Part shown: in pieces, positions 5,911-11,842 of the stretch
Layout of the letters: each line of letters opens with the position of its first letter
Position numbering within the stretch: the stretch's first letter is position 1
NCBI GenBank assembly: GCA_964426355.1
Contig: CAYRRA010000141.1
Coordinates: 1 to 11,842 of the forward strand
Direction of reading: 5' to 3'
Length of the DNA stretch: 11,842 nucleotides
From: JAJFTV01 sp964426355
Lineage (GTDB): Bacteria; Chloroflexota; Anaerolineae; Anaerolineales; Anaerolineaceae
Translations under genes and position numbers: made by a program
Notes under the pieces: model-generated
What the model was told of the DNA's origin: nothing
What the model saw: the letters and a program-made list of their open reading frames with translations, nothing else
Databases searched by the model: none

Positions 5911-6815
5911 TAACCTTTCTTATCAGCAGGTGTGGCATCTCCACCGCCGACAATTTTCACACCAGCGCTGGCTCCAAGCCGTGTCGCACCCGCAGCGACC
6001 ATACTCTCAGCGGATGCCCGGTCACGGATACCGCCTGACGCTTTCACGCCAACCGTCGGACCAACCACCCTGCGCATCAAGGCAATATCTTCTACCGTTG
6101 CGCCTCCACCAGAAAAGCCTGTCGACGTTTTTACAAAATCAGCGCCAGCTTCTTTGGAGAGCAGACAGGCAATCACTTTTTCTTCTTCATTCAACAATGA
6201 AGTTTCAATAATCACTTTTACAATCGCCCCTGCTTCGTGAGCGGTTAAAACCACACCACGAATATCACGGGCAACCAGTTCCAGATCGCGTGATTTAAGC
6301 GCGCCGACATTGATGACCATGTCAATTTCGCGCGCACCTTCTTTCAAGGCAGTTTGCGTTTCGAAAATTTTCACCTCAGGAGAAGAAGCACCCAGCGGGA
6401 AGCCGATCACCGTACAAACCTTAACGTCTGTATCTTTAAGCAAATCTGCACACAGCTTAACATGAGTCGGGTTCACACACACCGATGCAAAGTGATACTT
6501 TCGGGCTTCATAACACAATTGAGCTATCTGGTCATTGGTTACATCTGGTTTCAATAATGTATGATCGATCAACCGGGCAATATTGCTATCCTCAGGGATA
6601 CTCCCCAAAGTAGAAGTCAACCTTTCAGCGCCTGCACTGACCACTTTGCCTACCGAATCAAAACAGGTCATCACACAAATTCCATCTGCACAATCTCGCG
6701 TACAGTAATCGCCAGTTGCATGAGAATGGCGGTATTCCTGTTCCTCCAACGCAATCAGTACCTCGCGCGTGATGACCTCAACGATTTTTTCAACAGACTT
6801 AATATCCAGCGGCAT
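5907..6815 (-). CDS. deoC: Deoxyribose-phosphate aldolase (DeoC) with N-terminal encapsulation-like helix and Cys4 insert
   Basis: The product has 302 residues, about 50-80 longer than ordinary DeoC because of its N-terminus. Residues 1-25 (IKSVEKIVEVITREVLIAL) form an amphipathic, encapsulation-peptide-like helix. Residues 30-51 hold H-x-H and four cysteines at 38, 42, 47 and 51 (C-x3-C-x4-C-x3-C). The class I aldolase barrel starts near residue 77 (IARLIDHTLLKPDVT). It contains CVIGFPLG-type phosphate/substrate segments, Asp165 in REIDMVINVG, Schiff-base Lys229 in DFVKTSTGF, and Lys258 in VGVKASGGI. The chain ends in a C-terminal Tyr, as in E. coli DERA. The known reaction is 2-deoxyribose-5-phosphate to acetaldehyde plus glyceraldehyde-3-phosphate. 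ATG at 6815 follows the rpiB-like stop by 3 bp, with GGGAG about 10 nt upstream. The aldolase identity is firm; the Cys4 role is unknown. Confidence 0.95.
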   Translation of the reverse strand: MPLDIKSVEKIVEVITREVLIALEEQEYRHSHATGDYCTRDCADGICVMTCFDSVGKVVSAGAERLTSTLGSIPEDSNIARLIDHTLLKPDVTNDQIAQLCYEARKYHFASVCVNPTHVKLCADLLKDTDVKVCTVIGFPLGASSPEVKIFETQTALKEGAREIDMVINVGALKSRDLELVARDIRGVVLTAHEAGAIVKVIIETSLLNEEEKVIACLLSKEAGADFVKTSTGFSGGGATVEDIALMRRVVGPTVGVKASGGIRDRASAESMVAAGATRLGASAGVKIVGGGDATPADKKGY

Positions 6816-6818
6816 GCT

Positions 6819-7436
6819 TCACTTGCTCCCTTTTGAATACTGCTTCTCAACCTGGGTTATTTTTTCAATCCGAGGTAAATGTCGTCCCCCTGCAAATTCA
6901 GTTTTCAGCCAGGTATCCACAATCAATTTCGCCTGGTTGGTGCCAATTAACCCGGCGCCCAAAGTCAGTAGGTTGGCATTGTTATGCTCCCGGCTGTTCA
7001 CCGCGGTTGCATAGTCATAACACATCGCTGCGCGCACGCCAGGTACTTTATTCGCGGTCATACAACTGCCAATTCCCGCCCCATCGATCATAATTCCACG
7101 CCAGGCAGTTCCACCGGCAACTTTCTCAGCCACATTTCTTGCAAAATCAGGGTAATCGACAGAGGTTTGATCGTTCGTACCACAGTCGATCACCTCGTAC
7201 CCCTTTTCGGATAGATGTTTCTTCAATAACTCTTTCAACGGAAAGCCACCGTGATCGGCTCCGATAGCAATCGGTCCCTGGGCAGCGGCAGGCGTCTCCA
7301 ACTGCACTGCCGGAGATGGGACAGGTTGAGCAGATGTTGTTTTATTGCTCGTTTTGGATGTTGCGCTTACCCCCATAGACTGCCCGACGACCCGCTGGAC
7401 AATTTCCTTGATCTCATCATTAGATATTTTTGCCAT
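6819..7436 (-). CDS. rpiB: RpiB/LacAB-family sugar-phosphate isomerase with N-terminal encapsulation-like helix and altered active site
   Basis: The product has 205 residues. Residues 1-20 (MAKISNDEIKEIVQRVVGQS) form an amphipathic targeting-like helix. Residues 21-53 are a Ser/Thr/Pro/Ala-rich linker. The RpiB domain covers about 54-200. Conserved features are GADHGG (59-64), SREHNNANLL with His151, the ring-opening histidine position, and GGRHLPRIEKI with the phosphate-binding Arg positions 185 and 189. The catalytic loop is different: E. coli RpiB has C-G-T-G-V-G, with the base Cys66 and Thr68. Here it reads D-G-A-G-I-G-S-C (118-125), so both residues are replaced, with a cysteine seven positions later. 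The family interconverts aldose and ketose 5- or 6-phosphates, so substrate or mechanism has probably shifted. It is the first gene of the operon; ATG at 7436 has only a weak GGAT site upstream. Confidence 0.93.
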   Translation of the reverse strand: MAKISNDEIKEIVQRVVGQSMGVSATSKTSNKTTSAQPVPSPAVQLETPAAAQGPIAIGADHGGFPLKELLKKHLSEKGYEVIDCGTNDQTSVDYPDFARNVAEKVAGGTAWRGIMIDGAGIGSCMTANKVPGVRAAMCYDYATAVNSREHNNANLLTLGAGLIGTNQAKLIVDTWLKTEFAGGRHLPRIEKITQVEKQYSKGSK

Positions 7437-7456
7437 AATGATCCGTTATTTTAATA

Positions 7457-7520
7457 AACCGATAGATTTCAATGATTGCAATTATTATAACCGATAAATT
7501 GAACAAATATAATCATTGCA
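7457..7520. promoter_or_regulatory. Direct and inverted repeats overlapping the operon promoter (operator candidate)
   Basis: AACCGATAGATT (7457-7468) and AACCGATAAATT (7489-7500) are direct repeats matching at 11 of 12 positions, exactly 32 bp apart, about three helical turns. Separately, GCAATTATTATA (7478-7489) and TATAATCATTGC (7508-7519) form an inverted repeat with one mismatch and an 18-bp spacer, extended by one T-A pair. The left arm contains the candidate -10 box and the right arm overlaps the candidate -35. Either set could bind a transcription regulator. No regulator gene is in the window. Confidence 0.4.
7484..7512 (-). promoter_or_regulatory. Putative promoter of the microcompartment operon
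   Basis: On the minus strand a perfect TATAAT box (complement of 7484-7489) lies 47 nt upstream of the rpiB-like ATG. A hexamer at the -35 distance (complement of 7507-7512, TTATAT) matches TTGACA poorly. A weak -35 with a strong -10 suggests activator dependence or an alternative sigma factor. The surrounding 7441-7530 stretch is much more AT-rich than the genes and is the only good promoter-like region upstream of the operon. It is inferred from sequence alone. Confidence 0.5.
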
Positions 7521-7536
7521 TATACGCAATCTGCTC

Positions 7537-9456
7537 TCAAGTTACAAAATCCTGAAATTTAAAGAGCAAATAGGTCGTAATAAATTGAACCAAAACAATT
7601 ACACTGACTGATCTTTCCTCATTTTTGAAGATTTCCAGAATGGCTTTTATCGAGGTAAGACAAAGAACCGGAACCATAAAAAGCCAAACCCGCCCTACTT
7701 CCCCGCGAGTTTTGGAAAAAAGGTTTACCGCAATGTAAACAATCAGAAAGCCCAGGGCTAAACGATCAATCAGTTGGCTTTTCTTTTTAATCACTGCAAA
7801 AAAAGCATAAACAGCCCCGGTTGCCGCCAATGTAAACAGTGGAAATCCAACCCACGAAGCCATCTCAACATTGTTGAGCAGCGTGTTTAGTACCATCGGA
7901 ATCAGCCCTGTCTGGAAAAGTTTAAGCGAGGTATGCTTGAGCATTGCCATCTGATATCGCAGGAGAGGGTCATAATTGAGAAAAACCCGGAAGAGAAAGA
8001 GCAACATTAAGAAACCAGATAGAAATCCTGATAACACCCAGGCTGACTTCTTTAAATCACGTGTTTCTTTCCGCAAAATCAACTCAATCCCGATCCAGAC
8101 TGCACCCAATGCCACAAGAGGCAGCATCGAAAAAGAAAAATAAAGTACAGTGAAGCAAAAAACTCCCAGTACCAGACCGTTAAAAAACGAGGGCTTATTG
8201 ATTACCCACCAGATGAGCAACAGACCCATCAAAAAAAGGAATGGATACAGAGCCTGGTCTAAAAACAATTGCACCAGAAGCACATTTGGACAGGTAATAT
8301 AAAGCAACACCGGGTAAAAAGCGCTGTTTTGCCCCAACAATTTACTGCCCAACAGGTAAAGAGGAAAGATTGCCAGCACTGCTAGAAATGGAAAAACCCG
8401 CGTGATTGCCCATGTCAACCGCTCAAAACGCTCATCAAACGAGTCAACAGGCTGTACAAGATTGGATATTTTTTGCAAACCAGCATAAATGAGCAGCACA
8501 CCCGGCGGTTTAGTGCCCAGGTAATGGTCAGCAGAATATCGTTCTTCATATTCGACCAGCGCCTCCGGGAGGGCAGGCTGATCGCTGGCATGTTCTGCAT
8601 ATCCTTTATGGGTAGACGCGGCATATTTTTGTCGAATTGACTCAAAGCTCTGTCCGTCAATCCACCCGAAACCGATTTGAAACAGGTAAAAAAGCCCTGC
8701 ACAAACCAGCAAACCAATCCATGTCTTCCTCTTGCCTGAAAAAATCGGTTTATTGAAAAAACCCTTTCCGTGGGATAACCGGAAAATAAAAATACTGCCA
8801 GCGAGCAGAGCAAACAACATCCCCAACAGGAAAAAATCGTTGCGGCTAAATGGTTTAACATGAAACCCCCAAAACCACCCAGGGATCATTTTAAAGATAC
8901 GCACCTGATAAAGCAATATCATCCAGTGCAGAATTGTCAGCCCGAATACTAAAAAAAGAACAATGCTGTTGAATATTCTTTTTCCGTTCCAAAAAGACCT
9001 TTTTCTGATCTGTTCTTTAGCGGATAGTAGAGCCAGGAATAAAAAGTTGGCTAAAACCAGGTAAATAGCATATACCAGGTATCGCGTTTGGTCAAAGATG
9101 ACTTTCCAATCCCCCAGATAGTGGGCATATCGGCTGCCCAGGACGAGAATCCCAACCGTAGCGCAAATAAGAAACAGGCTGCCCATAACCAATACGTACA
9201 GAAGGCGGTGTTCCTCCGTAAGGCAGCGCCAGATCGTCGAAATTTTTTCCCCCAGCGAATAGCGGAAAAAAATTGACAGAGTCATCATCGCCAGTGACAA
9301 TACAACCCCTAACCCAAGCAAAACGATTGCAACAAGGCTGTACGGTTCACCAATCGAATGCTGCCGGCTCTGCAAGCAGAAACAAACCGCTGTCAATAAA
9401 AGAAAAAACAGGGTCTCTAATAAAATCAATCTCGTAATTCTTTTTTGGTTTCTCAT
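7537..9456 (-). CDS. Polytopic membrane protein, GT-C/GT39 (PMT-like) glycosyltransferase-related
   Basis: The product has 639 residues from the chosen ATG at 9456, with a dozen or more hydrophobic segments. The middle holds an extracytoplasmic loop with GWIDGQSFESIRQKYAAS (about 264-281) and then RYSADHYLGTKPPGVLLIYA (306-325). An acidic residue in the first large loop followed by 'KPPG' or 'HPPL' is typical of GT39/PMT_2 and ArnT-like enzymes that transfer sugars from polyprenyl phosphate carriers. Late in the chain, RGEVGRVWLFMVPVLCL is a recurring pattern in such proteins. About 250 residues with several membrane segments precede the glycosyltransferase-like core, which is unusual. An in-frame ATG at 9531 would overlap lysO by 53 bp and adds a region out of frame with lysO coding. 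I prefer 9456, where a basic MRNQKR precedes the first membrane segment, but neither start has a clear ribosome binding site. Substrate unknown. Confidence 0.75.
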   Translation of the reverse strand: MRNQKRITRLILLETLFFLLLTAVCFCLQSRQHSIGEPYSLVAIVLLGLGVVLSLAMMTLSIFFRYSLGEKISTIWRCLTEEHRLLYVLVMGSLFLICATVGILVLGSRYAHYLGDWKVIFDQTRYLVYAIYLVLANFLFLALLSAKEQIRKRSFWNGKRIFNSIVLFLVFGLTILHWMILLYQVRIFKMIPGWFWGFHVKPFSRNDFFLLGMLFALLAGSIFIFRLSHGKGFFNKPIFSGKRKTWIGLLVCAGLFYLFQIGFGWIDGQSFESIRQKYAASTHKGYAEHASDQPALPEALVEYEERYSADHYLGTKPPGVLLIYAGLQKISNLVQPVDSFDERFERLTWAITRVFPFLAVLAIFPLYLLGSKLLGQNSAFYPVLLYITCPNVLLVQLFLDQALYPFLFLMGLLLIWWVINKPSFFNGLVLGVFCFTVLYFSFSMLPLVALGAVWIGIELILRKETRDLKKSAWVLSGFLSGFLMLLFLFRVFLNYDPLLRYQMAMLKHTSLKLFQTGLIPMVLNTLLNNVEMASWVGFPLFTLAATGAVYAFFAVIKKKSQLIDRLALGFLIVYIAVNLFSKTRGEVGRVWLFMVPVLCLTSIKAILEIFKNEERSVSVIVLVQFITTYLLFKFQDFVT

Positions 9457-9478
9457 AAAATGAAGCAAAAAAAAGATT

Positions 9479-10075
9479 TCAGACAAAAATTGGCACAAGG
9501 ACAGGTACCAGGATAGAAAGGGTGATGCCATTCATGACCGCTGTAAATGTGTACGCATTCCCCGAATATTTCTGAATTACCGGTAAGCAGACATCCATCG
9601 AAGTAGCTGCCGCACTGGCAATGGGTGCAATACGACCAAACGCCTTAACAAGTAGCGGAGTGAACAAAATGGTGAACAGTTCCCGTGAAAGGTTTGAAAC
9701 CAAAGCAATCGCGCCTAATTCAGCTCCCTTCAAATCTGAAAGAATGACACTTGAAAGTGAATAAAACCCAAAACCTGCGCCTACCGACATCCCTTCCAGC
9801 GGTTTCACAGTTGGAAGAAAAAATGCCACTGCACCTCCACCCAGGATGGAACCGACAGCTACGAGAACAGGGATGAGCAAAGAACGTTTCCCTAACTTTT
9901 TCAATTCGGTCAACCCGTGATGGTCTGAACCAACGCCGATCCCAATAAATAGCAGCAAACCATTCAGGACAACCGTTTTCATAAAATCGGTTTCGATGGT
10001 GAAATCACCGTTAAGCAGCAACCCCGCAACAATACCCGCCAGAAATATGAAGAAAAATACCAGTGTTGATTTCAT
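9479..10075 (-). CDS. lysO: LysO family lysine exporter, C-terminal part (DUF340)
   Basis: The product has 198 hydrophobic residues and matches the C-terminal two thirds of LysO (E. coli YbjE, about 300 residues), which exports L-lysine. Family-like stretches are LLFIGIGVGSDHHGLTELKK (41-60), MSVGAGFGFYSLSSVILSDL (96-115), GAIALVSNLSRELFTILFTP (121-140), AAATSMDVCLPVIQKYSG (155-172) and ILVPVLVPIF. Polar residues inside the membrane region include Asp51, Glu132 and Asp161. The ATG overlaps the stop of the upstream 91-residue ORF as ATGA, so the two halves are translationally coupled and should assemble as one transporter. No mutation scar is needed to explain the split, and two-gene LysO arrangements appear in other bacteria, from memory. 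Family confidence is high; lysine specificity is assumed from the family. Confidence 0.88.
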   Translation of the reverse strand: MKSTLVFFFIFLAGIVAGLLLNGDFTIETDFMKTVVLNGLLLFIGIGVGSDHHGLTELKKLGKRSLLIPVLVAVGSILGGGAVAFFLPTVKPLEGMSVGAGFGFYSLSSVILSDLKGAELGAIALVSNLSRELFTILFTPLLVKAFGRIAPIASAAATSMDVCLPVIQKYSGNAYTFTAVMNGITLSILVPVLVPIFV

Positions 10076-10347
10076 TTCTTTTCTTTAACCAACCATTTCG
10101 CAAATGGGACGACGGTAAGAAGACTGCCTGCAACTGCCCCTAGCGCCAACAAAATTGCGGTTACACCGAGTTGACCGAAACGGCTGACAATCGATGGTTC
10201 ACTGCCGACAGAATAACCCAATATGAATATCATCAGACCTAACAGAAAATAACTGAGCAGGCTGGCATTTTTTACCCATTGATTTTTCTCACGGATTAAC
10301 CAACCAATCAGCATACCCATACCAAAATAGAATAGTGTGCTCCACAT
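10072..10347 (-). CDS. LysO family transporter, N-terminal part
   Basis: This 91-residue membrane protein has about three hydrophobic segments: LFYFGMGMLIGWLI, LLSYFLLGLMIFILGYSVGS and LGVTAILLALGAVAGSLLTV. It corresponds to the N-terminal part of single-chain LysO, including the 'GYSVGSEPSI' loop that follows the second membrane segment. The ATG at 10347 has GAGGAA about 9 nt upstream. Its TGA overlaps the ATG of the downstream 198-residue part by 4 bp. A 68-bp gap containing the perfect palindrome GGGATATCCC separates it from the kinase gene. It is expected to work only together with its partner. Confidence 0.82.
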   Translation of the reverse strand: MWSTLFYFGMGMLIGWLIREKNQWVKNASLLSYFLLGLMIFILGYSVGSEPSIVSRFGQLGVTAILLALGAVAGSLLTVVPFAKWLVKEKK

Positions 10348-10415
10348 CGCTTTTCCTCATCACACAACATGAATCGTTCGCTGGAATTTTTTCGGATCGG
10401 GATATCCCATGAAGT

Positions 10416-11842
10416 TCAGCGGTACTGAACAACCAGATTGTCATATTGAATTTCAGTTGCATCAACTTCATAGCTGGTTGCTGTTAAGGCAATATCACCG
10501 CTGGTAAATTCTGGATCATGAACCTCGGCAAGAAAGACATTATTAACGTAGAAAGCCAGGTAATCTCCCTCGCAAATTGCCTTGATATGATTGCTGGAGT
10601 TACCTTGTACAATCGACTCCGATGCAGTCCATTCAACAAGGTCAAGATAGGTGTCACCGGACAACTTCTGTATGGTGTAGAAACCGTCACCGCTGATGCT
10701 AAAACTGTACCCATCACCGTTATACTGCACTCTACACATGATTCCATAATCATTATTGTTATTGGATGACGCAGAAACCTGGAACGTATCCACCTCAATG
10801 ACCACATCTTTATAATTCTTTCCAGCAGAACCCCACATAACCATGTTCTCTGCAGAGGAAAAAACAAAATATCTTCCCTCTTTGTACCCGACAGAACCAC
10901 CTTCAAAGTCGCCGATCTCCCATCCGGAACCCGAATCACTGAAATCATCTCTGTAAATGAACATAGCGGGCATTTCTGTCACTACATCGCTGGTTTCAGA
11001 CAGGGTGGGTATGGGGGTCTCAACAACAGTTGAGTTTTCTTGTGAAAGTTCGGGGGTATCGGATTGCTGCTGCAGTACAACCTGTTCCTGGGTAGGGGTT
11101 GTCTTGTTTCTGGAAAACCAGTACGCACCAGCCGTGACTGCAATTGCGCCTCCCACCAAACCAAAGCCCGCCAGGATAATCAAGACCAAAGCCCAAACCG
11201 GAAAAGAAGATTTTTTCGTCCCCGGTTTTGCAACCGAAGGTGAAGCCTGTAACCCAGGGGAGGACGACCATGTCTGTACAGGTTGAACGGGTGACATTTT
11301 ATCCGTCGGAATGGGTTGAGCGGGTTGTTTCTCTGGCTGCGTTGTGGGAGGTGCAGAATGAACGGGAACTGTTTTAGTTCTCAAGCTATCTAGCGATTGC
11401 TCTAGCGCATCCAGAAAAGAAGCCATATCCGGGTATCGGTCCTCAGGTCTTTTTGCCAGGGCACGGCACAAAACAGCATCAATCTGATCGGGGATCGAAG
11501 GATTAATCGTTTTCGGTTGAGGTAATGGTTCAGAAATGTGCTTCATCACCACCGCCAACGGAGTATTCGCTTGAAAGGGCTTTTTCCCGGTTACCAGCTC
11601 GTAAAAAACCACCCCAAGAGAATAAATATCCATGCGGGGATCAACGGCTTTCCCCATGCCCTGTTCTGGTGCCATGTACTCCGGAGTGCCAATCCCAACC
11701 CCTGTTGCGGTTAAATCCCCTTCTCCAGTTTCCAAAACCTTTGCAATCCCAAAGTCAGTCAGCATAGGGTTTGCACTGTCGGTTAAGAGAATATTGGCTG
11801 GTTTTACATCTCGGTGAATAATTTTCTGCTTGTGTGCATGGC
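10416..11842 (-). CDS. Membrane-anchored Ser/Thr protein kinase (Hanks type) with extracytoplasmic domain, N-terminus beyond window
   Basis: The frame is open to the right edge, so the N-lobe is missing; about 474 residues are visible. The catalytic loop IIHRDVKPANILL sits near residues 7-19 and the DFG motif in LTDFGIAK near 27-34. GTPEYMAPEQ, the activation-loop/APE region, and DIYSLGVVFYELVTGKKPF follow. A Pro/Thr/Gln-rich linker (about 155-210) leads to one membrane segment, VWALVLIILAGFGLVGGAIA (about 214-233). Outside is a Thr/Glu-rich stalk and a ~200-residue beta-rich domain starting YRDDFSDSGSGWEIGDFEGG and resembling LamG/DUF1080-like jelly rolls. This layout suggests a sensor kinase reading an envelope ligand. 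No PASTA repeats are present. It is separated from lysO by 68 bp and probably unrelated to the BMC operon. Confidence 0.93.
   Translation of the reverse strand, partial: HAHKQKIIHRDVKPANILLTDSANPMLTDFGIAKVLETGEGDLTATGVGIGTPEYMAPEQGMGKAVDPRMDIYSLGVVFYELVTGKKPFQANTPLAVVMKHISEPLPQPKTINPSIPDQIDAVLCRALAKRPEDRYPDMASFLDALEQSLDSLRTKTVPVHSAPPTTQPEKQPAQPIPTDKMSPVQPVQTWSSSPGLQASPSVAKPGTKKSSFPVWALVLIILAGFGLVGGAIAVTAGAYWFSRNKTTPTQEQVVLQQQSDTPELSQENSTVVETPIPTLSETSDVVTEMPAMFIYRDDFSDSGSGWEIGDFEGGSVGYKEGRYFVFSSAENMVMWGSAGKNYKDVVIEVDTFQVSASSNNNNDYGIMCRVQYNGDGYSFSISGDGFYTIQKLSGDTYLDLVEWTASESIVQGNSSNHIKAICEGDYLAFYVNNVFLAEVHDPEFTSGDIALTATSYEVDATEIQYDNLVVQYR

Noticed and set aside
7437..7536. Terminator for the GT-C-like gene upstream of the BMC operon
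   Set aside because: The region has repeats, but no GC-rich stem followed by T residues could be found, so some read-through into the operon is possible.
8415..8861. A 148-codon minus-strand frame inside the GT-C-like gene
   Set aside because: It is an out-of-frame reading within a longer membrane protein gene, and its composition looks unlike a real protein.
9457..9531. Upstream ATG of the GT-C-like protein, adding 25 residues
   Set aside because: It would overlap lysO coding by 53 bp, has no ribosome binding site, and the ATG at 9456 gives a natural basic N-terminus before the first membrane segment. Not fully excluded.
10396..10407. GGGATATCCC palindrome after the kinase gene as a terminator
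   Set aside because: It is a perfect palindrome with no loop and no following T-tract on the transcribed strand; more likely chance or a protein site.

Overview
This window looks like a piece of a Chloroflexota genome, probably class Anaerolineae. That is inferred from the Ser/Thr kinase at the right edge, which has an extracytoplasmic domain opening with a 'DDFSDSGSGW' motif, a style common in that group, and from the mix of families. No rRNA or other marker gene is present. Every supported gene lies on the minus strand, so transcription runs from high to low coordinates. No tRNA, rRNA, CRISPR array, insertion sequence or phage gene was seen.

Right part (about 7537-11842): the 3' end of a membrane-anchored Ser/Thr kinase, a lysine exporter of the LysO family split into two ORFs that overlap by 4 bp, and a large polytopic membrane protein resembling GT-C/GT39 glycosyltransferases. 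These genes have no obvious link to the operon that follows.

Left and central part (7436 down to 1, continuing off the left edge): a compact bacterial microcompartment (BMC) operon. Upstream is an AT-rich region with a TATAAT box, a direct repeat and an inverted repeat. The gene order is RpiB-like sugar-phosphate isomerase, DeoC aldolase, BMC-P, CoA-acylating aldehyde dehydrogenase, BMC-H, EutJ-like ATPase, circularly permuted BMC-T, a small EutT/EutQ-N-like protein, BMC-P, BMC-P, an LsrG-like ABM-domain protein, and an iron-type alcohol dehydrogenase cut by the window edge. Shell genes (one BMC-H, one BMC-T, three BMC-P) and cargo genes are interleaved.

The working model is a 'sugar phosphate utilizing' (SPU-like) metabolosome. 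A phosphosugar is isomerised. DeoC cleaves deoxyribose-5-phosphate, or a relative, to an aldehyde (acetaldehyde for true DERA) plus a triose phosphate. The aldehyde dehydrogenase makes acyl-CoA, and the alcohol dehydrogenase recycles NADH. Four proteins carry short amphipathic helices resembling encapsulation peptides: RpiB and DeoC at the N-terminus, the aldehyde dehydrogenase and the EutT/Q-N-like protein at the C-terminus. BMC loci with DeoC and RpiB are a recognised class, but their true substrate is, to my knowledge, unproven.

The most interesting details are an RpiB whose catalytic-loop Cys and Thr are replaced, a four-cysteine cluster inserted between the targeting helix and the aldolase domain of DeoC, an LsrG-like enzyme that raises the possibility of AI-2-like or branched phosphosugar chemistry, and a EutJ-like ATPase with no B12 lyase in view.
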